DNA of 64,000 nt from Cupidesulfovibrio sp000226255 (GCF_003402415.2 NZ_AP036014.1:930001-994000); one strand, 5' to 3'; numbered from the stretch's first letter, positions 36,259-46,197 are shown. The notes: generated from the letters alone by a model not told the origin. Program-made: numbers and translations.

Positions 36259-36522
36259 CTAGATCTGGCTCTTTTTCTTGACGTCGCTGGAATGACCCGC
36301 GGTGTAGAACAAGAGGGCCATCTGACGGGCGCGCTTGATTTCACGGGTGAGCAGACGCTGGTGATGGGCGCAGGTGCCGGTGATGCGGCGCGCGATGATC
36401 TTGCCGCGCTCGGTGATGAAGTCGCGCAGGATGTCGGCGCGCTTGTAATCGAGGGGCAGGTCCTTGTCGGCGCAGAAGCGGCAGAACTTGCGACGCGGGG
36501 TGAACTTCTTCTTGAAGGCCAT
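36259..36522 (-). CDS. rpsR: 30S ribosomal protein S18
   Basis: 87 residues: MAFKKKFTPRRKFCRFCADK, then YKRADILRDFITERGKI and TGTCAHHQRLLTREIKRARQMALLFY, a full S18. CRFC plus a later Cys/His keep the zinc-type pattern of C+ paralogues. It starts one base after the rpsF stop, so the two are tightly coupled, as S6 and S18 bind each other on 16S rRNA. Confidence 0.96.
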   Translation of the reverse strand: MAFKKKFTPRRKFCRFCADKDLPLDYKRADILRDFITERGKIIARRITGTCAHHQRLLTREIKRARQMALLFYTAGHSSDVKKKSQI

Positions 36523-36523
36523 G

Positions 36524-36829
36524 TTATGCAACCTCCTCGACCGCGTCGGCCAGCTTGACGGTAACGAACTTGAAGATGCCGTCGGAGATGCGGATGTTGC
36601 GTTCCACTTCGGCCACGACTTCGCCGGGGGCGAGGTATTCGAGGCGCACGTAGTAGCCGCGCATGTGCTTCTGGACGGGGTAGGCGAGGTCGCGCATGCC
36701 CCAGTGGTCGGCGGCGACCATCTTGCCCTGTTCACGCTCTACGACGCCGGTGAGGGTGCCGAGCAGCGCCTCGCGGGCATCCGCGGCCAGCTCCGGGGAA
36801 AGGAGCAGCAGCGTTTCAAACTTCCTCAT
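36524..36829 (-). CDS. rpsF: 30S ribosomal protein S6
   Basis: 101 residues: MRKFETLLLLSPELAADARE, a ferredoxin-like fold, with WGMRDLAYPVQKHMRGYYVRLEY typical of S6. ATG 36829 has a perfect AAGGAGGAA site; the longer frame to 36919 runs into the promoter and is rejected. First gene of rpsF-rpsR-rplI-dnaB. The 5' leader of about 55 nt contains a CCCGC/GCGGG-type hairpin that could hold an S6:S18 autoregulatory site, which I cannot confirm. Confidence 0.96.
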   Translation of the reverse strand: MRKFETLLLLSPELAADAREALLGTLTGVVEREQGKMVAADHWGMRDLAYPVQKHMRGYYVRLEYLAPGEVVAEVERNIRISDGIFKFVTVKLADAVEEVA

Positions 36830-36890
36830 GGGATTCCTCCTTGTGGGCTTTGGCCCGCCCTCACGCGGGGCGAGCAAGGCAGAAACAGGG

Positions 36891-36919
36891 TCTATAGTCG
36901 CAGGGGGCGCGGGTGTCAA
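36891..36919 (-). promoter_or_regulatory. Sigma70 promoter of the rpsF operon
   Basis: On the reverse strand TTGACA (36919-36914), exactly 17 nt, TATAGA (36896-36891). Near-perfect consensus, start near 36884, about 55 nt before the rpsF ATG. Confidence 0.85.
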
Positions 36920-37056
36920 CAGGCGTGTTGGCGGCGCGGCGCAAGGCCGGGCAGGGACGGTGCGCGTCCGGCCTGTTGCACGCAGGCGCGTGCCCGCGCG
37001 GCTGCGTGGCTGGCCAGCCGTGATGGCGCGGCGGTTGGGGGCATCCGGCCGCGCGG

Positions 37057-38175
37057 CTATGCCTCGTGCGTGCGTGGGTTCATGCCCAGCAGGCAGAGCA
37101 CTTCATACGATATGGTGCCCCACAGGTCGGCCAGATCGTCGGGCGTCAGCGCCTCGCCGGGGCCGCCCATCAGGTACGCCGCATCTCCTGCGGCCACGCC
37201 GGGAATGTGCGACACGTCCACGGCGGTCATCTGCATGCACACCCGGCCCAGGATGGGCGCGCGGCGGCCGTGCACGGTCATGGCCCCCTTGCCGGAAAGC
37301 CCCCGGCTGTAGGCGTCGGCATAGCCAGCGGCCACGATGGCCACGGCCATGTCGCGCGGGGCGGTGAAGGTGCGCCCGTAGCTGATGGAACGCCCGGTGG
37401 GCAGGGGGTGCACCTGAAGAATGGGGGTGGCCACATCCATGGCCGGTTCCAGTCCGTCGCCCAGGTGCGCCAAGGCGGTTCCGCGCAGCGGGTTCGACCC
37501 GTACAGGGCGATGCCGGGGCGCTGCACGTCGAAGTGCAGTTCCGGGTGGGCCAGCAGCCCCGCCGAGTTGGCCAGCGAACCCTGCACGGCGGGCCAGACC
37601 CCGCGCACGCCGGACAGGATGCGCGAGAAGATTTCGCCCTGCTCACGGGTGAAGTCGGACCGCGCCGGGTCGTCGGACACGGCCAGGTGCGACATGGCCA
37701 GCACCGGGCGCAGCATGGGCCGGGCGTGCAGCCTGTCGAGCAGGGCGGGCAGGTCGGCCTCGGTGAAGCCCAGGCGGGCCATGCCGGTGTCGAACTTGAG
37801 GGCGATGTCCACCTGCTGTCCAGGCGCGGCGCGGGACGCCAGCATTTCCAGCTGATCGGCGGAGTACACGGCGGGCACGATGGACCGGGCGATGCAGCAT
37901 TCGGCGTCGGTGGCGTCCGTGGCCCCCAGCAGGGCAACGATGCGGCCGGGAATGCCGCCGTCGCGCAGCAGGGCGCATTCGCCCACGGTGCCCGCGGCGA
38001 AGGAGTCGGCACCAACGGCCTCCAGCGTGCGGGCCACGGGCAGCAGGCCGTGGCCGTAGGCGTCGGACTTGATCACCGCCATGGGGGCAGGGGCCAAGCG
38101 GCGCAGCAGTTCGAAGTTGCGGCGCAGCGCGCCAAGGCGCACGCGGACGGATATCTTGTTGTAGTCGATGGTCAT
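37057..38175 (-). CDS. alr: Alanine racemase
   Basis: 372 residues. The PLP lysine is K36 in PMAVIKSDAYGHG, the family signature; the second catalytic Tyr lies in SYGRTF; ALKFDTGMARLGF and FDVQRPGIALYGS are also typical. It makes D-alanine for peptidoglycan. I use ATG 38175 (MTIDYNKISVRV, GGAGCC site); the extension to 38349 is Pro/Arg-rich and unlikely. It lies 3' of, and on the same strand as, the rpsF promoter region but in a separate unit, since rpsF starts downstream of it. Confidence 0.94.
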   Translation of the reverse strand: MTIDYNKISVRVRLGALRRNFELLRRLAPAPMAVIKSDAYGHGLLPVARTLEAVGADSFAAGTVGECALLRDGGIPGRIVALLGATDATDAECCIARSIVPAVYSADQLEMLASRAAPGQQVDIALKFDTGMARLGFTEADLPALLDRLHARPMLRPVLAMSHLAVSDDPARSDFTREQGEIFSRILSGVRGVWPAVQGSLANSAGLLAHPELHFDVQRPGIALYGSNPLRGTALAHLGDGLEPAMDVATPILQVHPLPTGRSISYGRTFTAPRDMAVAIVAAGYADAYSRGLSGKGAMTVHGRRAPILGRVCMQMTAVDVSHIPGVAAGDAAYLMGGPGEALTPDDLADLWGTISYEVLCLLGMNPRTHEA

Positions 38176-38507
38176 GCGAGGCTCCGTGGTCGGCTCCGGC
38201 GAAGGAATTCGGGGGCGATCTTCTGCGGGAGAAGGGCAGGGGGCGGGACGGGGGCCGTCCGGCGGCTTTTCCTGTCGGGAAAGTTGTGGTAAACGACTGC
38301 GGTCCCGGTATTGTGCAGGGAGCGGTTGTACTCCCTCGCGCCGCGACATTCAACATCTTCGACGCCCGCGCCGCGCGCCGATGCGCGCCTGTGCGTTCAG
38401 GCGTGCCCGGCGTGCCCGGTGCGCACAGATGCATCGGATGCGCCGGGGCATCAGAAAACCACGTGACTCCATAAACCGGGCTCATGCCCGGATGATCCGG
38501 ACCGCGC
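38176..38507. other. Divergent intergenic region alr / lptD
   Basis: 332 nt between divergent genes, so promoters for both should lie here. A weak TTGTGG-N19-TATTGT (about 38285-38316) points to lptD. No gene or clear operator seen. Confidence 0.35.
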
Positions 38508-40850
38508 ATGACAGACGGTAGATTCCGCCCGCTCGCCGGGTTTGCGGCGTATGTGTTCCTGCTGCTTTCCGGCATCCTGTTCGCGGGCGGGGCGCACGCC
38601 CAGCAGCCGCAGCCCAACGTGCTGCAAATGCGCACCGAGGACGACCGCGAGGTGACCTGGAACCTCACGGCCGATTCCGTCACCACGCAGAACGACAGCA
38701 AGATCATCGAGGCCGAGGGCCGCGTGGCCCTGCGCCGCGGCAGCGACTACCTGAAGGCCGACTACATCCGCTACTATTCCGCCACCAACTGGGTATACCT
38801 GAAGGGCAACGTAGAGGTGCACCTGGGCAAGGACGACATTTCCGCCGAAGAGGGGGAATTCGACCTGCGCAGCCGCACCGGCTGGCTGAAGAAGGGCCGC
38901 ATCTTCATGGGCGAGCCGCACGCCTACTTCGCGGGCGAACGCATCGACAAGAACTGGGGCGACATTTACACCTTCACCGATGCCAAGATCACCGTCTGTG
39001 ACGGTGACACCCCGGCCTGGTCGCTGACCGCCGAGGAGGCCGTGGTCGAACTTGACGGCTACGCCCGGCTGTGGCGCTCGAACTTTCAGGTGAAGGACAA
39101 CGACGTCGCCTATTCCCCCTATTTCGTCATGCCCGCCAAACGCACCCGCCAGTCGGGCTTTCTCATGCCGCAGTATGGCATCAGCTCGCGCGATGGTTTT
39201 TACTACAACCAGCCGTACTACTGGGTGGTCAACGAAACCAGCGACGTGACGCTCAACGAGTATTTCATGGCCGAGCGCGGCTTCATGCACGGCGTGGAAT
39301 ACCGGGCCCGGCCCACCTCGGACCAGACCACCTGGCTGCGGTTCGACTGGATGAACGACAGCAAGACCGTTGGCAGCGATGACGACGACCCCATCGACAG
39401 CAACGACAATCTGGTCCGCACCAACAACGAGCGGTTCTGGCTGCGCGGCATGTTCGAGACGCGCCTGGGCGACCCGCGCTGGCGGCTCAAGGGCGATCTG
39501 GACTATGTCTCCGACCAGAACTACCTGCGGGAATTCAAGTACGGCCTTGGCGGCTTCGAGAATTCGCGCACCAACATGTTCGAACTGTTCGGGCGCGACA
39601 TCAACGAACGCGACCGCTACCGCACCAGCCAGATCATGCTGACCCGCGACTGGGACCGTGTTTCCGTGGCCTTGAGCGGCCGGTATGATCAGAATCCCGA
39701 ACTGGGCAACGGCAACCGGAGTTATTCCTCCGACTCGCTGCCCCAGCGTCTGCCCGAGGCCGACGTGTACCTGCACCGGGGCGCACTGTTCGAGGGGCTG
39801 CCGCTGGAAGTGCAGGCTTCCGCCCAGTCGGTGTACTTCCATCGCCGCAACGGCACCCAGGGCGCGCGCCACGACGTGCATCCGCAGGTGGTGCTGCCGG
39901 TGAACGGCAAGTATGGTTCGGTTATCTCGTCGGTGGGGCTGCGCCAGACCGTGTACGACACCGAGCGCCGCGAAAGCCTGCCCGGCGACGGGGGGGATTC
40001 CTCCGGCGAAGCCCGCACCCTGCCCGATTACAACGTGGCGGCCATGACCGAATTCGCCCGCGTCTATCATCTGGAAAGCGCACCGCTCACCCTGTCGGCC
40101 GAGCAGGCGGGACAAAGCCGCTGGACCGGCATCCGCCATGCGGTGCAGCCCCGCGTGGAATACCGTAATCTGCCGCTGGTGGACCAGGACGACAACCCTA
40201 GCTACGACGACGATGATCGCATTGGGGCGCGCAACGATCTGGTGTATTCCATTACCAATATCCTCACGCGCAAGCGCGAGGTGGTGCAGATGCAGACCAA
40301 CGCCGAGGGCGAGGCCGAACCGGCGGTGAAAACAGATTATCTCGATTTTCTGCGGGTGAAGTTGGCGCACGGCTACGACATCCGGGAGGCGAACCGCGAC
40401 GACGAGCTTTCGCAATACGAGCGGCGGCCCATGGAGGACATGAACGGCGAGGTGGAGTACTTCCCCGTGGCCTGGCTGTCGTGGCGCAGCCGTTCCGCGT
40501 GGTCGTCGTACACGGGCGACGTGACCCAGCACGACCACAGCGTCGGGGTGGAGGATGCCGACAAGGGCAGCCTGCGCATGGGCTACAACTGGCGCGCCAA
40601 ACTCGACGAATACACCCGCCAGCGCGATGAGGACATCAATTCGCTCTATCTGCGCGGCATGGTTGACGTGTGGGGTCCGTGGAGCGTCGCCGGGTACTAC
40701 AGCGTCGACATCGCCGACGGCCGCGACCTGGAGCGGATTTTCGACATCATCTACAACCATCAGTGCTTCAAGGTCATCGGTCGGACCACCTTCGACCGTG
40801 ACGAAGAGCGCTACGAGGTGCTGGTGGTGTTGCCGGGCCTCAGCGAGTAG
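38508..40850 (+). CDS. lptD: LPS-assembly outer membrane protein LptD
   Basis: 780 residues. A signal peptide (about 1-32, ending GGAHA) leads to an N-terminal OstA/LptA-like beta-jellyroll (about 45-160, ADSVTTQNDSKIIEAEGRVALRRG) and a long beta-barrel domain with alternating aromatic strands (MPAKRTRQSGFLMPQYG, the LptD motif). It inserts lipopolysaccharide into the outer leaflet with LptE. The barrel ends in a typical amphipathic strand. Presence shows a Gram-negative envelope. No lptE gene is adjacent. Confidence 0.9.
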   Translation: MTDGRFRPLAGFAAYVFLLLSGILFAGGAHAQQPQPNVLQMRTEDDREVTWNLTADSVTTQNDSKIIEAEGRVALRRGSDYLKADYIRYYSATNWVYLKGNVEVHLGKDDISAEEGEFDLRSRTGWLKKGRIFMGEPHAYFAGERIDKNWGDIYTFTDAKITVCDGDTPAWSLTAEEAVVELDGYARLWRSNFQVKDNDVAYSPYFVMPAKRTRQSGFLMPQYGISSRDGFYYNQPYYWVVNETSDVTLNEYFMAERGFMHGVEYRARPTSDQTTWLRFDWMNDSKTVGSDDDDPIDSNDNLVRTNNERFWLRGMFETRLGDPRWRLKGDLDYVSDQNYLREFKYGLGGFENSRTNMFELFGRDINERDRYRTSQIMLTRDWDRVSVALSGRYDQNPELGNGNRSYSSDSLPQRLPEADVYLHRGALFEGLPLEVQASAQSVYFHRRNGTQGARHDVHPQVVLPVNGKYGSVISSVGLRQTVYDTERRESLPGDGGDSSGEARTLPDYNVAAMTEFARVYHLESAPLTLSAEQAGQSRWTGIRHAVQPRVEYRNLPLVDQDDNPSYDDDDRIGARNDLVYSITNILTRKREVVQMQTNAEGEAEPAVKTDYLDFLRVKLAHGYDIREANRDDELSQYERRPMEDMNGEVEYFPVAWLSWRSRSAWSSYTGDVTQHDHSVGVEDADKGSLRMGYNWRAKLDEYTRQRDEDINSLYLRGMVDVWGPWSVAGYYSVDIADGRDLERIFDIIYNHQCFKVIGRTTFDRDEERYEVLVVLPGLSE

Positions 40851-41007
40851 CGCCTGCAGCCACGCTTGCCGGGGCAAGCAGCCTTGCCCGGCCAGCCTGA
40901 CCTGTCCGGCCCGACGGCTTGCCCGGCAGGCATATCCCCCTGCCAAACGCAGTCGGCTGGCAGGTCAGTCGTGCCGCGCCTTGTCGTATCAATCCATCAT
41001 CACACGC

Positions 41008-41043
41008 AAAAGCGCCGCCAGGGGCAACCCCGGCGGCGCTTTT
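41008..41043. terminator. Bidirectional terminator between lptD and queF
   Basis: AAAAGCGCCGCC / GGCGGCGCTTTT perfect 12-bp arms, flanked by A and T runs on both sides, between convergent genes. The rest of the 215-nt gap has short CCGGGCAAG/CTTGCCCGG repeats. Confidence 0.92.
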
Positions 41044-41065
41044 CTTGTCTCGTTCCGGCGCGGCG

Positions 41066-41593
41066 CTAGGCCGTGTGCCGTCCGCTTTCGCGTTTCCATT
41101 CCGAAACCATGTCGCGCACCATGGCCGCGCGCTCGGCGTCCACCTGCTTGAAGCGCTCGGCGAACACATGCAGATGGGTGCCGCCGCGCGGGGTGAACAG
41201 CCCCTTAACCCGGCACCACAGCGGGTCCAGCGCCTCTGTCATGTGGTCGAGCACGGTGTTGGTGATGGTTTCCATGAACGACTGGTGGTTGCGGTAGGCG
41301 AACATGTACAGCTTGAAGCTTTTCGATTCCACGCATAGCCGGTCGGGGATGTATTCCGTGACGATGGTGGCGAAGTCGGGCTGGCCGGTCACCGGGCACA
41401 GCGAGGTGAACTCCGGAAAGGCGATGCTCACGATGTACGGCCGGTCCGGAAAATTGTTGGGGAAGGCTTCCATGATGTGCGCGCCGGGTCCGGCGTGCGG
41501 GTATTCGGACTTGACGCCCAGCGCGCGCAGGTGGCCGGTCTGGTCCTGGCTGCGGGTATAGGCGGCGTCGGTCGTGTCTTTTTTCTTGGTCAT
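41066..41593 (-). CDS. queF: NADPH-dependent 7-cyano-7-deazaguanine reductase
   Basis: 175 residues, the short (YkvM-type) QueF. Catalytic C66 in FTSLCPVTGQPD and D73 form the thioimide site that reduces preQ0 to preQ1 for queuosine; the NADPH motif ESKSFKLYMFAYRNH is present. ATG 41593 is chosen because it begins the conserved protein; the frame is open further upstream without a ribosome site. No preQ1 riboswitch is evident in the divergent gap. Confidence 0.94.
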   Translation of the reverse strand: MTKKKDTTDAAYTRSQDQTGHLRALGVKSEYPHAGPGAHIMEAFPNNFPDRPYIVSIAFPEFTSLCPVTGQPDFATIVTEYIPDRLCVESKSFKLYMFAYRNHQSFMETITNTVLDHMTEALDPLWCRVKGLFTPRGGTHLHVFAERFKQVDAERAAMVRDMVSEWKRESGRHTA

Positions 41594-41724
41594 GCGATGC
41601 TCTCCGATGGGAATATGATGCCGCATTGTGGCCGCTTGGGCCGGGCTTGGCAAGCGGTGCGGCGGCACGGGCGGGCAAGGGTGTGGTGGTACCGAAGGCG
41701 ACTACGCACGGCGTCAGAAAACGG

Positions 41725-41752
41725 TTGCCACGGCGGGCCATTGCGCTATCCT
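41725..41752 (+). promoter_or_regulatory. Candidate sigma70 promoter of NAD-GDH
   Basis: TTGCCA (41725-41730), 16-nt spacer, TATCCT (41747-41752), about 27 nt from the implied start to ATG 41786. Confidence 0.45.
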
Positions 41753-41785
41753 GAAGGGCAAACCGCCCGTGACGGAGGATGTCCC

Positions 41786-44700
41786 ATGGCCGAACCCCGC
41801 GCCAAAGGAGTGGAAGAAGCGCTCTCGCTCGTCAAGGGCGGGCTTGGCGGCATCGCCGATCAGGTGGTGCCGTGGTTTTTTGCCAACATGCCGGACTATT
41901 ACCTGCGCACCCATTCGGTGACCGAGCAGGTGCACCACCTGCAGGCAATCATCTCCGGCCGCGTGGTCACGGACAACCACGCGGTGCGCCTGGCCAGCCC
42001 GGACGGCCGCAAGATCACCTACATCTCGCCCTCGGCCGGGGGTGACCTGCGGGGCGACCTGCAAACCATCCTGGCCGGGCTGCTGGGCGAGCACATCGAG
42101 ACCGCCCGCATCTACACCACGGCCGATGGGCAACTGGGCCTGCACGAATTTCTGCTGGCCCCGCAGCCCCGCGCGGGCAGCCTGCGCACGGCCGACGCAT
42201 CTGCCGCCTCCCATCCCGCCGGAATCGACCAGTGCTCCGCCGCGCTGGAAGCCATGCGCGCCAGCGGCGAGTTGCCGGAACAGGACATGGACTCCTTCGC
42301 GGCGTTTCTGGCCAGCGCCAACGTGGAATACGTGGAAAAGTTCGATCCGGTCCGGGCGGCCCGCCATTTCCGGCTGCTGCGCGAGATAGGCGGCGGCGAC
42401 GACACCGGCCTGCTCATTGAGCAGTGCGCCGTGCCCGGCGCGCCCGCGACGTCCGAAGGGGCGAACCTTTCCGCGGAGCCGTGCGACGTGCGGCGCGAGA
42501 CGCGCATCGTGGTGGCCATGCGCCATCCCCCGGCCACGGGCCTGCTGCTGCAGATCGCCAGGATCATGCGGCGGCTGGATATCGTCGTGCACCGCGCCTA
42601 CGCGGACACCTTCGCCGACGCATCCGGCGAGACAGCCGTCATGAGCTTCTACGTCTCGCACAAGGGTGACCTGATCCTGGACGATTCCGCCCTGTGGCAG
42701 AACCTGCGCAAGAAGCTGCGCCTGGTGAAGTGGTTCGCCCCGCATGAACTGGAAATCCTGGCCGACGAGGAATCCTGGCCCATCAAGCGCATCATGCTGC
42801 TGCAGGCCGCCTGCGGGTTTGCCCACGTGTTTCTGGCCAAGGACAACCAGTGGGCCTACAGCACCCAGAACGTGGTGCGCATAGTGCTGTCCCGCCGGGC
42901 CGAGACGGCCGCGCTGGTGGACTGGTTCGAGGCCCGGTTCGACCCCACCCTGGGCGAGCGCGAGGCAGCCGCGCGCCGCCTGGAGGCCGACGCCGCCGAC
43001 GCCGTGAACGCGGTGGCCGACGAGCGCGAGCGCGCCGTGCTGCTGATGATCCAGCGTTTCTTTCGCCACGTGCTGCGCACCAACTACTTTCTCGAAACCA
43101 TCTACGGACTGTCCTTCCGGCTGGACCCGGAATTCCTGCCGCCCGCCTACCGCCCCGAGGGCGAGGAACTGCCCTTCGGCATCTTCTTCTTCCACGCGCC
43201 GGGGGGGCTGGGCTTTCACATCCGCTACCGCGACATGGCGCGCGGCGGCGTGCGCGTGGTGCCCACCCGCACCCAGGAGCAGTTCGAGCTGGAATCGAAC
43301 CGCCTGTACGACGAGGTGAAGGGCCTGGCCTACGCGCAGCAGGTCAAGAACAAGGACATCCCCGAGGGCGGGGCCAAGGCGGTCATCCTGCTGGGGCCGC
43401 TGGGCGACGTGGGGCTGGCCGTGGCCTCGGTCATCAATTCGCTGCTGGACGTGGTGCTGCCGGGGCAGGACACCCCGGCCCTGCCCGGCGTGGTGGACTA
43501 CCTGGGCCGCGAGGAAATCATCTACTGCGGCCCGGACGAGAACATCCAGCCCGCGCACATCGCCTGGATGGTGGAACGCGCCCGCCAGCGCGGCTACCGC
43601 TGGCCCTCGGCGTTCATGAGCTCCAAGGCCGGGGCGGGCATCAACCACAAGGAATACGGCGTCACCAGCATCGGGGTGATGGTCTTTGCCGAGGAAATGC
43701 TGCGCCACCTGGGCATCGACCCGTTCACCCAGCCGTTCACGGTGAAGATCACCGGCGGTCCCAAGGGCGACGTGGCGGGCAACCTGATGCGCCTGATGTT
43801 CGAGACCTACGGGGCCAACGCGCGCGTCGTGGCCGTCAGCGACGGGCACGGGGCGGCATGGGACCCGTCCGGGCTGGACCCGGCGGAACTGCTGCGTCTC
43901 ATCGACGTGCAGCGCAGCATCAGCGCCTTCGACCCGGCGCGCCTGCGCGGCGAGGGGGCCTGGGTGGCCACGGCCGACACCCCGGAAGGGGTGCGCCGCC
44001 GCAACACCCTGCACAATACCGCCCACGCGGACATCTTCATCCCCTCCGGGGGGCGGCCGGACACCATCAACACCCGCAACTGGCACGACTTCTTCGACCG
44101 GGGCGGGGTGCCCACCGCGCGGGCCATCATCGAGGGGGCCAACCTGTTCGTGGCCCCGGAGGCGCGCAAGCGCCTGGCAGAACGCGGGGTGCTGGTGGTG
44201 CACGGTTCGTCGGCCAACAAGACCGGGGTCATCTGCTCCTCGTACGAGGTGCTGGGCGGCCTGGTGATGACCGACGAGGAATTCATCGCCCACAAGGACC
44301 GCTTCGTGGCCGAGGTGCAGGACATCCTGCGGGTGCGCGCCCGCGACGAGGCGCGCCTGCTGCTGGCCGAGATACGCCGTTGCGACGGGTGCAGGGCCCT
44401 GCACGAGATTTCCGTGGAGGTGTCGCTGGAGATGAACGCCGTGGCCGACGCGCTGTACGACGCGCTGGTGGCGCGCGGCGAACCGGTGGAGGCCGATCCG
44501 GCCCTGCGCCAGGTGCTGCTGGGCTACCTGCCCCCGGTGCTGGTGGAGACGTTCCCCGAGCGCATCTTCGAGCGCATTCCGCTGCGCCATCAGTACGCGC
44601 TGGTGGCCGCGCACACGGCCTCGCGCATCGTCTACGCGGAAGGCGCGGGCTGGCTGGCCCCGCTGGCGCGCCAGCGCGACGCCGAAAGCGTGGCCCGGGC

Positions 44701-44842
44701 CTGGCTGCGCGAGGATACCCGCGTCCGCGACCTGGTCGCGGCGGTGTCGCGCAGCGGCCTGCCCGAGGCGGCGGCGGTGGTGCATCTCTTGGAGCGCGGC
44801 GCGCGCAAGCGGGCCACGGAAGAGGCGCTGGGGCTGGAATAG
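41786..44842 (+). CDS. Large NAD-dependent glutamate dehydrogenase
   Basis: 1018 residues, close in size to the ~115-kDa NAD-GDH class rather than the 50- or 180-kDa ones. The N-terminal 430 residues are regulatory, with ACT-like stretches (RIVVAMRHPPATGLLLQIARIM). The catalytic core includes ARGGVRVVPTRTQEQFE, EVKGLAYAQQVKNKDIPEGGAK with the substrate lysine, SSKAGAGINHKEYGVTS, ITGGPKGDVAGNLM (Rossmann) and NLFVAPEARKRLAERGV. It converts glutamate to 2-oxoglutarate and ammonia. GGAGG precedes ATG 41786. It is followed by amino-acid transport genes, which fits amino-acid catabolism. Confidence 0.92.
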   Translation: MAEPRAKGVEEALSLVKGGLGGIADQVVPWFFANMPDYYLRTHSVTEQVHHLQAIISGRVVTDNHAVRLASPDGRKITYISPSAGGDLRGDLQTILAGLLGEHIETARIYTTADGQLGLHEFLLAPQPRAGSLRTADASAASHPAGIDQCSAALEAMRASGELPEQDMDSFAAFLASANVEYVEKFDPVRAARHFRLLREIGGGDDTGLLIEQCAVPGAPATSEGANLSAEPCDVRRETRIVVAMRHPPATGLLLQIARIMRRLDIVVHRAYADTFADASGETAVMSFYVSHKGDLILDDSALWQNLRKKLRLVKWFAPHELEILADEESWPIKRIMLLQAACGFAHVFLAKDNQWAYSTQNVVRIVLSRRAETAALVDWFEARFDPTLGEREAAARRLEADAADAVNAVADERERAVLLMIQRFFRHVLRTNYFLETIYGLSFRLDPEFLPPAYRPEGEELPFGIFFFHAPGGLGFHIRYRDMARGGVRVVPTRTQEQFELESNRLYDEVKGLAYAQQVKNKDIPEGGAKAVILLGPLGDVGLAVASVINSLLDVVLPGQDTPALPGVVDYLGREEIIYCGPDENIQPAHIAWMVERARQRGYRWPSAFMSSKAGAGINHKEYGVTSIGVMVFAEEMLRHLGIDPFTQPFTVKITGGPKGDVAGNLMRLMFETYGANARVVAVSDGHGAAWDPSGLDPAELLRLIDVQRSISAFDPARLRGEGAWVATADTPEGVRRRNTLHNTAHADIFIPSGGRPDTINTRNWHDFFDRGGVPTARAIIEGANLFVAPEARKRLAERGVLVVHGSSANKTGVICSSYEVLGGLVMTDEEFIAHKDRFVAEVQDILRVRARDEARLLLAEIRRCDGCRALHEISVEVSLEMNAVADALYDALVARGEPVEADPALRQVLLGYLPPVLVETFPERIFERIPLRHQYALVAAHTASRIVYAEGAGWLAPLARQRDAESVARAWLREDTRVRDLVAAVSRSGLPEAAAVVHLLERGARKRATEEALGLE

Positions 44843-45014
44843 CCGCTTCCGTCCGCGCCTTCCCGCTTTCGGTGTGATGGTTCGATTCGGCCACGGGGCG
44901 GACGAAGCCCCCTCATGGACTTGATTTTTCGCGGGTGCTCGCCCAATATGCCGGTCCGTTTCCGGTGGCGCGGGCAGGCGTGCACCGTCCGGAGGCGGGA
45001 AGGAGGTTGCTGCC

Positions 45015-45203
45015 GTGAACAAGGAAGGACAACACAAGGACGGTCCGTTGAAGGACCGGTACAGGCGCGGTTTCGTCGAGGTCATGTGCCCCAAGTGCCG
45101 CACCACGCGCATCATCGTGGTGCCGGAAGAGCCCATGCCGCGTTGCGAGAGCTGCCGCGTCGAGATGATTGTCAAGGAAGTGCTTACCGAGGGTAAATAC
45201 TAG
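45015..45203 (+). CDS. Small zinc-ribbon protein
   Basis: 62 residues from GTG 45015 with GAAGGAGG 7-14 nt upstream. Two CxxC pairs (MCPKCR and RCESCR) form a rubredoxin-knuckle/zinc-ribbon, with a basic start and acidic end. Function unknown. It sits between NAD-GDH and the amino-acid ABC genes, with a possible promoter TTGATT-N18-AATATG about 70 nt upstream. Confidence 0.72.
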   Translation: MNKEGQHKDGPLKDRYRRGFVEVMCPKCRTTRIIVVPEEPMPRCESCRVEMIVKEVLTEGKY

Positions 45204-45362
45204 TCCGCCGCCCAGGCGGACCGGAAATTTCAAAGCGGGCTCCCGTGGGGTCCGCGCCGCGCCCCGCGCGTTTTCGGGCGGATTGCCGACGCCCGCCGTG
45301 CGTCGGGGCGCGGCATCGCGTTGCCGGTTGTGGTTTTTCAACGATATCCGATGGAGGAACGC

Positions 45363-46181
45363 ATGAAACTGTTCAAGCTGCTGGCCGCCATGCTGCTGGC
45401 CGTGCTCGTCGCCGCGCCCGCCATGGCCGCCGACATCGAGCTGGCCAAGAAGTCCACCCTCAACGAAATCGTGGCGCGCGGCGAACTGCGCGTGGGCTTC
45501 GATGCGGGCTACATGCCCTTTGAAATGACCGACAAGAACGGCAACTACGTGGGCTTCGACATCGATCTGGCCAAGGAACTGGCCAAGGCCATGGGCGTGA
45601 AGTTCGTGCCCGTGAACACCGACTTCGACGGCATGATCCCGGCCCTGCTCAGCGACAAGTTCGACATCATCATCAGCGGCATGACCGTGACCCAGGAACG
45701 CAACCTGCGCATCAACTTCGCCACCCCGTACATCGTGGTCGGCCAGTCGGTGATCGTGAGCAAGAAGCTGGAAGGCAAGGTCAAGAGCTGGGAAGACCTG
45801 AACAAGCCGGAATACACCGTGGTTTCGCGCCTCGGCACCACCGGCGAGGAAGCCGCCAAGCGCATGCTGCCCAAGGCCAAGTACAAGTCCTTCGAAAAGG
45901 AAGCCGACGGCGCGCTGGAAGTCATCAACGGCAAGGCCGACGCCTGGGTGTACGACATGCCCTTCAACGTGGTGTTCATGGCCGAACAGGGCAAGGGCAA
46001 GGCCGTCCACCTGGACAAGCCCTTCACCTACGAGCCGCTGGGCTTCGGCATCAAGAAGGGTGACCCCGACTTCCTGAACTTCCTCGACAACTTCATGAGC
46101 CAGATCCGCAACGACGGCCGCTACGACCGCATCTACAACAAGTGGATGAAGTCGACCGAGTGGCGCGCCCAGGTGCAATAG
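45363..46181 (+). CDS. Polar amino-acid ABC transporter, periplasmic binding protein
   Basis: 272 residues. Signal peptide MKLFKLLAAMLLAVLVAAPAMA, then the family-3 solute-binding fold: GELRVGFDAGYMPFEMTDKNG, VGFDIDLAKELAKAMG, FDIIISGMTVTQERNLRINF (the classic motif), and RYDRIYNKWM at the end. It captures glutamate/glutamine/polar amino acids. GGAGG precedes ATG 45363. First of three genes with the permease and ATPase; the hairpin after it suggests higher expression of the binding protein. Confidence 0.93.
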   Translation: MKLFKLLAAMLLAVLVAAPAMAADIELAKKSTLNEIVARGELRVGFDAGYMPFEMTDKNGNYVGFDIDLAKELAKAMGVKFVPVNTDFDGMIPALLSDKFDIIISGMTVTQERNLRINFATPYIVVGQSVIVSKKLEGKVKSWEDLNKPEYTVVSRLGTTGEEAAKRMLPKAKYKSFEKEADGALEVINGKADAWVYDMPFNVVFMAEQGKGKAVHLDKPFTYEPLGFGIKKGDPDFLNFLDNFMSQIRNDGRYDRIYNKWMKSTEWRAQVQ

Positions 46182-46197
46182 CCTGAGGTTTTCGGCA

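Noticed and set aside
41714..45175. 1153-codon reverse frame opposite NAD-GDH and the zinc-ribbon gene
   Set aside because: Antisense shadow that crosses several forward genes; no ribosome site or domain.
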